The position numbers were made by a program, and so were the translations under genes. The notes under the pieces were generated by a model. The model was not told where the DNA came from, ran no database searches, and worked only from the letters and a program-made list of their open reading frames with translations. Shown piece after piece: positions 33,322-42,329 of a stretch of 64,000 nt of DNA (position 1 is its first letter; each line of letters begins with the position of its first letter). The DNA is from Rutpela maculata (Eukaryota > Arthropoda > Insecta > Coleoptera > Cerambycidae): NCBI GenBank assembly GCA_936432065.2, contig OW386289.2:39511538-39575537 (forward strand), read 5' to 3'.

Positions 33322-36300
33322 TTATATATATATTATATAATATAATAACCATATCATTGTTTTCAGCGGCGGATCCAGAATAAATAGACAGGAGGGGGTG
33401 CAACCATAAGAAATGCGCCGCAAGCGAAGATTTGGTATTTTCCAAGGATAAACGCTCTAAAATGAAAAATCAGAAATTTGATTTGCAAAAACAGTTTATT
33501 TGAAAAATAGGTTTTGTCGAACAAATTTTTGGTTTTTTTATGCAGTTTCGATAAATATTTAAACATTCAAAGTACTAATATAGAAATAACAACAATAACC
33601 AACTAATATATTTTACTTATTTATTGTTCGATTTATTACCAACTGGTCACAAACTTTTACAATTTAATTGTTGTACGAGCATCTTTTTATTTTATATGAT
33701 TTATTTATAGATTTTTTTAGAATTATCTTGCAACAAACCTTGAAATTATCATTACTTTTCTTTCAAAAAAGATGTGGCATGGGTGTGAAAAGTACGAGAT
33801 TTTAATTTAGTCCTTCATAATTGTTTATGTGGTACCTACCCCTTTCAGTACAGAAAAGTTGACAAATTGTAAAGATTTTGATTTTACAACTTTTGGAAAA
33901 AAAAAATAGAATATTTCTTTGATTATTTCTTAATACTAACAAAACTATTTTATGAAATAACATGAACAAATCATCTCTTAATTAGACAGCAAAATTGTTT
34001 AAAACAATTTATTTACCTACTGTAACATCCACTGTGTTTTTTAAATATCTAATAAATTTTATATTTACTATTTTTTCTATTAGAATTACAGAGCCATATC
34101 CCCCAAGTATTTAATACGACAACGTCGAAACACATATGGAGGTAAATCAGGAGGTGGAGGTTTTGGCGGAGGTGGCGGTGGTGGAGGTGGAGGAGGATTT
34201 GGAGGCGGTGGCGGCTTCGGCGGTGGCGGAGGCAAAGGAGGTGGACTAGGGGGTGGACTAGGTGGCGGCGGCGGAAATGGAGGTGGCCTTGGAGGAGGCG
34301 GCGGTCTTGGAGGTGGAGGCGGCAGCTTTGGAGGCGGTGGTAATAGTTTTCCTACATTTTTTTATTTGGTATTCTACAATCAATATTTGATTTATTATTT
34401 ACGAACATTATTACCGAAGGGCTAATTTTCTGTTCGTAGGTGGGGAATGGTTTTCGATTATTTTAACTTACTAGATTCAGTCCATCACAGATCACCGATA
34501 AGTTTTTAATAATACGTGACCTTATCATTAATAGACGGAATTGTTTTTTGCAATATTGCTTGATGTAAGTGATTTAAGAAATTGCATTCGTGGTAGTAAT
34601 TGGTATATTTTTTTATTAAATACTATATTCCACAATCCACTAACACTAATACTGAAGATCTAGTAGTAGTAATAAATATAGTACATAAATGTTTTAAAAT
34701 TTGCAAGTTGTAATGTGTTTACTCCAAAACAATACTTTAGTTTCTTATTCAGAGATAATATAAGATTTTCCACAAATATTTTTCTTTACTAATTTTTTTC
34801 TTTCTATATCTTTTAGGTCATGGTGGACAAGGAGGAGGCGGTCTTAATGGAGGAGGAGGTAAGTTACTAGTTGCATTGCAGTTTATTATTGGACAAATTA
34901 ATTCAAATATATGATATACAGGGTGATTCATTCAAAAGCGGACCACCGTAATTTTTTATCAATTTCAACAATTTTTTTTTAGTGATGGATCTTCAATATG
35001 TCTATCTTTGCACCTAATTTCACAATGAAATTTTAATTTTCAAGGCCTGCTATGATTTTTTCAATGTCAAAAATAAATAAAAAGGTGAACAATTTACTTA
35101 TTTCAAATCTGACTACGCCACTGGATTAGGAATCCTTTCATAAACGTGTGTGTAAAATTTCATAAAGAAATATCAGTTCAAAAGAGATATAGGAAAAAGA
35201 AAATTTTAATTATGTTAGTGAAAGATGTTCTTAAATTGCCATTAGTTGCCATGAAAACCTTATATTTTTTTTATAATACCTTTGAATCATTTTACAAATA
35301 AATTGTATAATTAAATAAATTGTATAATTTTTTAACGAATATTTATATATAATATTGGCAATTGCAATACCATATGAAAGGACCCTTAATCCAGTGGCGT
35401 AATCAAATTTGAGAGAGTGGGAGGGATGGGGCAATTTTCACAAATTATTTTTTTTTAATTTAAATTTTTGAAAATTAAAAAAAATTAAAAACACAGTAAT
35501 ATACCTTCATATATTGGACCACTTCTTGCAAATATTAGTTAAATTTACTGGATAAACAGCGGTATGGAAAAATATTTTCTAGTGTCATGTATTTGTGCCA
35601 AATCTCCGTTTTACGAGGGAGCGATGGGGAGATTTGGGACAGGTAATTAAATCTTCACAAAGATATGAAAAAATATTTAATTACTGCAAAAAATAGCAAA
35701 CAACGAGATGGAATAAAATTAATTCGAAAATCTGACAAATGCTCAGAAGAAAAACACAAATATATTGCAATAAACGATAAAAATTTTTGCTAATGCAAAT
35801 CGCTAATCTTGCAGAAATATTTAGGTGGAAATTTGACCATATTTTGAGTGCATATGGTATCTTTCTCAAGCAGCCATTATTTTTGCATTCTGCAGCGGCT
35901 TCTTGAATTATATGGATTGGAACGACAGGATTGTTCTTTTTTTTCTTGTAACGTAACGGCATACAAAAACGATCCAAATAATATAAGAAAATTAATTCAT
36001 ACATGGAATAGGGGAGACATATGATGGGCCAACTCTCCCTTAAAATAACTTCCCAACTCTACCCCACTGCTCGGTGTCATTAAAAGTGGCCAAATTTATT
36101 TTTAGGTGAAAGTGAATCATGAAATGACCCCAACATTTAATAACTAAAACGTCGGTCGTTACATGTAAAATAGCAACACTTGCACTCACAAAGCAATGAA
36201 CTGGATAATTTGAACAAAAAAAAGTTACTTTTCAGTACATAAAGCAATTAAAATTACCGGAGATTTGAAGTACATAACACACGGGCGAAATATGGCGGTT

Positions 36301-39300
36301 TATTTACTTCTCTCACAAATATACATAACCTGTATGACACAAGTATCAAACTACCAACCAATCGGTATAAAAAGTCACTGTCCCAGTTCTCCGATGGTAC
36401 CAACTCTCCCGCATCTCCCCTAAGCTAAGATTAAGTCAATTTTTGAGAGTTTATTATAATGAGGTTTTTCGTATTGCCATAAAAATTGAAATAACTGTAA
36501 TAAGCTGTTTCTAACAAACTGAAATAAATGTAAACGGAAGGCAAAGGCACCGTACCTAATTTTTTAAATAAAGGCTGAAAAAGGTTCAAGAAGATTAGAA
36601 TCAGATAAAATTCTAACCACCCTTTTCGATGTCTAATAATTTTAACAGAGTTGCCCCATAATATGGGATAAATTATACAAGAGTGGAATAACTAGAAGAT
36701 TTTAAACTATTCATACTCAATTCAAGCTTTAACTGTCTAATTATAATACCTAACAATTTTATATATATATATAATTACAGTGACCTGTTTTTAATTTATT
36801 ATAATTATCTAAAACAACATCCAACAATTTAAAAGTCCTCACCATCCTCACCTCATCAACGAGCAAAAGTTTTTGAGTCTTAGTTTCTTTTAAGTTTATT
36901 GGCACTAAATCAAATTTCATCATTATTTTGATATGCATTAATAGTCCAGTACGTGGGGGTTTTTTTGAATGCAAAAGGTGGGGTAGTAGTTATTTTTTAG
37001 TATGTTGTTAAGCTTGGGGCCCTAATGAAAAATCCAAGTTTTCGACCTCGAAGCGCATGCGCTCGAGCCGCCATCTTGGATTTTAGGTACAAAAATTTGG
37101 TTTTTTGATAATAACTCAAAAACGGTGGCTTTCACGACAAAAGATACAAAGTTAAAGAGGACAAAATTTCCTACATTTTTTGTTAAAACAATTTTTTTGT
37201 AGCACACATATGTTAGGAGTTACAGCTCCGTGAAGTTGCACTATTTGAAAAAAAAATGCGGAAACTTCATTTTGGTTGAGTTTTATTTTATTATTCTTAT
37301 TATATATCATTATATTTGTACATAATTATAAAAAAAAACTAAAAGGCACTTGAATATTATCATTTAACAGTATTATACTTATCATAAACAAATTTTTTTT
37401 AAAATTTAAGAATAGTAAATTATGATTTTAGAGCGTTACAAAAATTAATTTCTACTATATTTTGGTACGTCTCGATGGTCCGGGTTGGTTATTGTCGGTG
37501 TCCTGGTCGTAGTTTTAGTCCGTAGCCCGAAAAATGTCGTCATCCTCGTCCTCGCTTTCAATGCGGATTTCCGGCATATTTCCGCAGAACCCACATACAA
37601 CCGAACATTTAAGTCCAGCCTTTCGGCAGCTGCATGCCCCACCACACCCCTTATTGCAGTTACAAGATACCGATTTTAATAAGGAATCGGGAGCTGGTTT
37701 TTCCGCCATTGTTATGGGAGTGAGCCCGTAAGCGCCATGCTTCCAACCCGTCTTCAGGATTTTTCTCTATGCCTCTCCATTTCTGTACTTGGTGGTACGT
37801 CCTAAAGGCGTGGAATTGCGCCGCGTCTTTTGTAGGTGGCAAAGAGGCAAGATTAAATTTGCTTTTCAGCGTAGATTTGGCGAAGCGTTGGAAACGAATC
37901 TCTTCCAAACTCTCTTTATCCATGTTGCCACCATATAAAGCTACGAGAAAGCGTACTCCGGCCTCGGCAATCTCCTCTGACGTGGCATCTTGTTGGTTGA
38001 AAATTTCAATTATTTCATGAACCGCTCTGTTTTTTTCTATCAGCGTACAAAATTTAGTTTTTCCCTGATTGAATAGGGATGACGTTGTGTCACAACTACT
38101 GAAGGCATGCAAGAACAGAATGTGCTTGGTTGCTTCTTCGTATTTGAGGCTACTTGCTGAATATATCCTCTCAGCAGTTTTTCCTCTTCCAGGTTTACGG
38201 AAGTAGATAGAACTTTCGGCTGGTGCTAAGGCTGTCACAAGTACTAAAAGGTCAACATCTTCCCCGACCACAAAAACAGCATCAAATATTGATTCACTGC
38301 ATAAAGAAATTGCAGTGTTGACAATTAGCACATCGGCATCATCTTCAGCTTGTTTAACTGTAAATGCAGCCAGCTCAAATCTGTTCTTCAGCATCGATAT
38401 GAGACGAACTTTATTTTTTTCATTGGCTAAAAATCGCTCCTGCGAAACTTGCACCACCATTGTTTCATCAAAAAGGACATCGGCAGACACGTGTTTTTTT
38501 GATCGACTCCTAACATATGCGTGCTACAAAAAAATTGTTTTAACAAAAAATGTAGGAAATTTTGTCCTCTTTAACTTTGTGTAGAACATCTTTTGTCGTG
38601 AAAGCCACCGTTTTTGAGTTATTATCAAAAAACCAAATTTTTGTACCTAAAATCCAAGATGGCGGCTCGAGCGCATGCGCCTCGAGGTCGAAAACTTTGA
38701 TTTTTCATTAGGGCCCCAAGCCTAATAACATACTAAAAAATTACTACTACCCCACCTTTTGCATTCAAACACCTCTTTTTGATACCCACGTACTGGACTA
38801 TAGATCTGTGGATAAAATTATAATTTTCTGACAAAATTAAGATTATTTTATTAACAAATAAGACACGTTTTATGGATGACATAACATGAATAAAATTATT
38901 ATTATAAATATTAAACAACAGCGGCTCTGATACAGATCCTTGGGTCACAGCATACTTGATAGCTTTAACAGAATATGGATTATTATATATTGTTCAACTT
39001 TTTCTGCCAATATGCTCTAAACGACAGCTTTTAATAAATTATGTAACACTATCGATGAATGAATTGATGATTATAAAAAAGTGAAACGGTTTCATTTGTT
39101 TCATTCTTAATACACGTTTTTCTAAACCTGTTTTAATGTACGCATTTCTTATTTTTAGGTCAAGGCGGACATGGAGGTGGCGGCCATGGAGGAGGAGGAG
39201 GAGGAGCCCATGCATCAGCATCTGCATCGGCATCTGCAAATTCAAAAGCCGGATAGTAAGTTGCAGGATACGTTTTCCTCTAAAACTTTTATAAAAAATA

Positions 39301-39457
39301 TTTCATAGAGATAATATATTGATTGTTTCTAAAAAATTCAGGAACATCCCTTTTTCAAATTAGGTGTTAGAAGCTACTTCATTAAATTAATTTAAATTAA
39401 TAAGAATGATATTTCATTTTTATCCTAATTACATTTTTCTTTTTCAGTGGAAAATAA
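27702..39457 (+). CDS. Secreted glycine-rich structural protein, five exons
   Basis: Exons 27702-27980, 34084-34339, 34817-34858, 39159-39255 and 39448-39457; every intron is GT-AG (donors GTAAGT, GTAATA, GTAAGT, GTAAGT; acceptors after pyrimidine-rich tracts) and phases 0, 1, 1, 2 join consistently, giving about 227 residues. Residues 1-19 are a signal peptide (MRWFGTLVLLAAIAYSSRA). A linker follows, with a basic RQRR site at about residues 105-108, a likely proprotein cleavage point. Next come about 70 residues of GGGGF/GGGL-type glycine repeats, short GHGG/GGLNGGG exons, and a Ser-Ala tail (ASASASASANSKAGYGK). The composition suggests a cuticle, eggshell or silk-like structural protein; I cannot name the family. 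The stop is TAA at 39455-39457. Confidence 0.82.
28043..28200. repeat. Hairpin-forming repeat in intron 1
   Basis: ATTGTGCAACAAGTGTTG near 28055 pairs imperfectly with CATAAGTGTTGTACACTAT near 28170, and CCACTTTTCACACG pairs with ATATGAAAAGTG. It is followed by ATACTTTTTCTACGATTG, the inverse of the motif beside the 9.26-kb hairpin. Confidence 0.5.
28910..29690 (+). repeat. Unidentified dispersed repeat, copy 1 (intron 1)
   Basis: Matched in order by 41.03-42.29 kb: AAATTTGAGCGTCTA, AGTATATGGGAA, CATTAACAAAATGGCG, ATTCATCCTCAAT, CTTTGATRCATTTACTATT and TTCCGAAGTTAAAACCTCTA appear in both. No protein is apparent in either copy. Confidence 0.7.
29691..31790. other. Intron 1 interior, dispersed repeat sequence without genes
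   Basis: Contains a CTGTCTGTCTGTCGGTCTG run (about 29986) followed by TGAAATTTGGTACACATATG, a signature shared with 15.0-15.2 kb. A low-complexity CCACCCCC-rich stretch lies at 30245-30395, and an inverse of the TCGTAGAAAAAG motif at about 30567. No coding potential is convincing. Confidence 0.4.
31793..32151 (+). repeat. Tandem duplication, unit about 180 bp
   Basis: CAACAAAGTGATTTT at about 31792 and again at 31970; both units then contain ACTTCAACAGTACAT, TATCAATTTATAAATAAGATA and GAATTTTGTGTACTTA in order, at roughly 90% identity by eye. Confidence 0.8.
32332..32575. repeat. Long inverted repeat, arms about 105 bp
   Basis: AATTAATTATTTTTATTTATTTGC on the left is inverted at the right end. 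The inner part, AACTTGCACACTTTTTTATTTATTA, is mirrored by TAATAAATAAAAAAGTGTG. The spacer is about 20 bases. A half copy recurs at 33140-33210. Confidence 0.75.
32690..33140 (+). repeat. Two direct repeats of about 225 bp
   Basis: ATGTAATTCAATACTTCGTCAGTATTAGCTAGAAGAGTAGTTG-type sequence occurs at about 32770 and 33008 with matching flanks (AAGTATTTTCAATATATTTTT before; AATGAGTGTTTTAAAGT after). Confidence 0.8.
33227..33337. repeat. (TA)n microsatellite
   Basis: About 100 bases of almost perfect TA dinucleotides in intron 1. Confidence 0.95.
33340..34083. other. End of intron 1, nothing specific seen
   Basis: AT-rich, no gene or repeat structure recognised; it ends in the acceptor TTTTTTCTATTAG before exon 2. 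Confidence 0.4.
34918..35450. repeat. Inverted-repeat-bearing insert in intron 3
   Basis: GACTACGCCACTGGATTAGG at about 35110 is inverted at about 35385 (TTAATCCAGTGGCGTAATC), arms about 40 bp. The segment begins at ACAGGGTGATTCATTC near 34919, a motif common at MITE ends. Confidence 0.45.
35450..36941. other. Intron 3 interior, possible MITE, no gene seen
   Basis: AT-rich. A segment from about 36009 (AGGGGAGACATATG) to about 36421 (GCATCTCCCCTAA) has short inverted ends and repeated CCAACTCTCCC, as in a small non-autonomous element. The rest is unremarkable. Confidence 0.35.
36942..38800 (-). mobile_element. TIR element carrying a PIN-like/CXC gene, in intron 3
   Basis: Inverted repeats of about 280 bp (36944-37222 and 38505-38798) start GTCCAGTACGTGGG and are flanked by TA on both sides. 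The repeats agree over most of their length and both contain a GCGCATGCGC palindrome and an AAGATGGCGGC box. The unique interior of about 1.28 kb encodes a single protein on the minus strand, antisense to the host gene. No DDE transposase is present, so the element may be non-autonomous with a captured gene or may use an unfamiliar enzyme. Confidence 0.8.
37515..38520 (-). pseudogene. PIN-like nuclease-fold protein with C-terminal CXC cluster (copy 2)
   Basis: The main frame, 38490 to 37660 (276 residues), reads RFLANEKNKVRLI, QAEDDADVLIV, VVGEDVDLLVLVTAL, IYFRKPGRGK, LFLHAFSSCDTTSSLF and QGKTKFC. Conserved acidic positions (DDAD, EDVD, CDT) look like those of PIN/FEN-type nucleases. A one-base frame change near 37730 leads to PAPDSLLKSVSCNCNKGCGG and CSCRKAGLKCSVVCGFC (ends 37515), a cysteine pattern like CXC/tesmin zinc clusters, then an acidic tail. 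Domain order matches the remnant at 15.5-17.8 kb. The N-terminal WHKxC part of that copy is absent here because the TIR begins at about 38505. Function unknown. Confidence 0.7.
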
Positions 39458-39519
39458 GTCATCCTGCATCTTGGTCCCATTTTTGTGCACTTAATGATAA
39501 ACCTAGTTTAGGAAATGTA

Positions 39520-39525
39520 AATAAA
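39520..39525 (+). terminator. Polyadenylation signal of the glycine-rich gene
   Basis: AATAAA about 63 bases after the stop codon, consistent with a short 3' UTR. Confidence 0.65.
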
Positions 39526-39540
39526 AAAATTATAAAACAA

Positions 39541-40420
39541 ATCTTCTCTTAATTATTTCACGACTACTTTTATATCTAATGGCTCTAACTGCTCAATCCT
39601 CTATTTCAAGAATCCATGTAACGTCGTGTTCCCTCTCAGCCGAGCAATAATGGCTGTTTTCGATAATGGCTGTTTTTATTAAAAAAAGTCAAGATTTACA
39701 TTGACAGAATTCACACGAAAACTGATTTTTTCAAATTATGAAAATCCATAATAAAAATTAATATAATGATAATTCTGTTATTTTCAAAGTTTAAATACTT
39801 TTCGTTTATGATACGGTACCCAGAATTCTACCATTTTTATAAAAATTACTTAAATCAGCCTAGAGCTACAGTTATTGTGTGTGATCCTGTGGGTGAATAC
39901 CAGGTGCAATGGTAAATTAAACTAAGTGGAACAACATTTGATAATATGTTTGTAAAATATTAGTATTTGTGGAATTTCATATGCTAATTAAATAACTGAC
40001 GGATGATCTTTATTTTACCTAAAGATCTTCTTTTTCCATAATTGGAAAATTTTAAATATTTCTGACTCTTAAAACTTTTGCTCAAGAAGCAGAAAACTTG
40101 AAAAAAATGGAAACTGCTCTTTGGAGTTGACGGTTTCTAAGAAAATGTTAAAAACGCGATGGCAGTTTGAACTCGTTACAGTGAACCACCCTGTATATAC
40201 TTTGATATATACCCTTATTAATAACTTGTTTTCACGCATAAACAATAACATGTGATAATGACCTTTTGTAAACACGAATAAAAATATCAACAATGAGTAA
40301 ACAAGAAATTATATTCCACATATACTTTACAATAACAGTTCTAGTTTATGTATTGTTACAAAGAAGAAGTAGCAGAAAGAGAATAAAGAATTCACAGTAT
40401 TGTAAACCAGTGTTTATTTC
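39541..40420. other. Spacer downstream of the glycine-rich gene
   Basis: No gene seen. An ACCACCCTGTATATAC block near 40185 resembles MITE or satellite ends elsewhere in the window. Confidence 0.35.
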
Positions 40421-40424
40421 AAAA

Positions 40425-40503
40425 CTTGAATAATAAAGAGAACGTCTTTTAACTGGCGCAGTCGGTAGAATAGTTCAACGTAAAGTTCTCTTTATTATTC
40501 AAG
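40425..40503 (+). repeat. LTR end with tRNA-Ser-type primer-binding site and an inverted copy
   Basis: CTTGAATAATAAAGAGAAC at 40425-40443 leads through GTCTTTTAAC to TGGCGCAGTCGGTAG at 40454-40468, the primer-binding site known from errantiviruses such as 17.6 and 297. Just beyond, 40485-40503 is the exact 19-bp inverse of 40425-40443. Confidence 0.6.
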
Positions 40504-41030
40504 ACTTGAAGTAAATGTGTGTTCGCTTTTAATTACAAAATCCTTTTGGTACACTGTCAAAATCATACTTTCTTTATTGCCGAATATAAAAATCATAATT
40601 GAAAAGAGGCTAATTTTGTTTCACGCTCACCCTCCCTTCTCCTATTTTTTCACTGAAATTACCCTAAAGTTTTTACTACTGCTTACGGCTCTTATGTCAA
40701 AAGAATAGCAATAATTATAGTTATCTCGGGGCCTCTTTGACTACAATAGGCGCTCGATTTTGATATCTGCAGTCACCGCTTGTTGTAAGGAGAGGATGCA
40801 GTTTTACTTTGCTGACACGCTTCTCGTCTGCTAAAAAAGTGGAGTCCAATGGAATACTTCAGGCAGATAAAAATTAAAGAAATAACTAGAATAAACACCG
40901 AATTTATATAATTGTTGCATATTTTCTTCTATAGAATACTCTTCGCAGTTAATTGTGAATAATGTTAGTTTTAATCATTTACAAAGAAACAAAAATATTA
41001 TGTTTTTTCTAAAATCACTTTAAAGTTTTA
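40504..41030. other. Spacer, nothing specific seen
   Basis: AT-rich, no recognisable gene or repeat in this stretch. Confidence 0.35.
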
Positions 41031-42290
41031 AATGCATTTTTTTTTTCTATAGCAAGCGGATGAAAAATTTGAGCGTCTAGATCATATTATAGATTAACGA
41101 AAAGTAGTATATGGGAATATTCTTTCAATTATACATTAACAAAATGGCGGCATTTTTATTTAAAAAAAGGTGTTTCTGTCTTTTACGCTATGGAAATAAC
41201 CAAAAAATCATTTGAAAGCCTAATTGACTTTCATTTTGATCGTTAGCATTTTTAGCGTAAGTGCTATGGTTTCTAAGATATTTAACATTTAAAAATTACA
41301 ACACTTTTCATGTGAGTTTTTTTTTATAAAATGTTTCATAAGCTTTTTATTTACTGTTCGATTTTTTTCAAACGCGCTGGGGTTCTTCCTCTAGCTAACA
41401 CTAATTTATTGTCTAGGTTCCAATAAAATCGGACTTTTGTCTTTTAAGTTATTTAGCTTAAAAAAGACATGACGGACGAACAGACGAACGGACTGACAGA
41501 AAGACGGACATTTTAAAAGTTGTTCTGAATTCTATGATAATACAATTAAATGATGTGATATTTTTTCCACTGCGAGCAATATTTACAATTTTTGAAATGT
41601 GTCGATGAAATGCAATATGCTCTTTGCTTTCGTATTTCCAAAGAGTATAATCATAGATACAAAAAAAGTGCATACAGCATTTTTTTGTAGAGAATTTTAT
41701 AAGCTTTATTTTTATATAAACATAATTTCGGTGTTGCTAATGGTTAGAGAGTTATAAACAAAAATGAAACAGAGCGCCATTTTTACAATCGCGGTGATCG
41801 CGGCGCGATCACAAAAGATAGAGTTGGAGACTTCCAGTATATTTAACAGTGGGCCGGAATGAACATCTCAGCAAATTTTCAAAACTTTATCAGTTTTTCC
41901 CTCTAATTTTCCTATTTGACTGAGTATAACTCTACAGAAATTGGAAAGAAACGAAATTCATCCTCAATATAGAAGCTTTCTTATTTGTCTCTGGCGTGAT
42001 TCCGCTCAATGTAATACTTTTCGGATTATTTGACCAAATCCAATTTGAAATACTTCTTTTTCAACACAAAATCGCAATTTTCTAGTCGTTATAACTTAAA
42101 GATTTTCAATTTATATGAAAAGTTGCATAGAACTTTTGCTCTCAATGTTTTGTTTTTTTTTAGTTGCCACCCCTATAAATTAGTAATCCATGCATAACAT
42201 AGAAACTTCCTTTGATGCATTTACTATTAAGTTGCGAAATCTAATTCATATGACATCATTCCGAAGTTAAAACCTCTAGTTACTCTACTA
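41030..42290 (+). repeat. Unidentified dispersed repeat, copy 2, with an internal insert
   Basis: Shares ordered blocks with 28.91-29.69 kb. An extra ~500 bp (about 41320-41860) contains GACGGACGAACAGACGAACGG, a tandem GACR motif, and a TTTATTTACTGTTCGATTTTTTTCAAA block that recurs at about 46998. The copy ends where the LINE begins. Confidence 0.65.
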
Positions 42291-42329
42291 ATCAGCATCA
42301 AATTGCTCATGAAGGCACACTTTCCGGGC

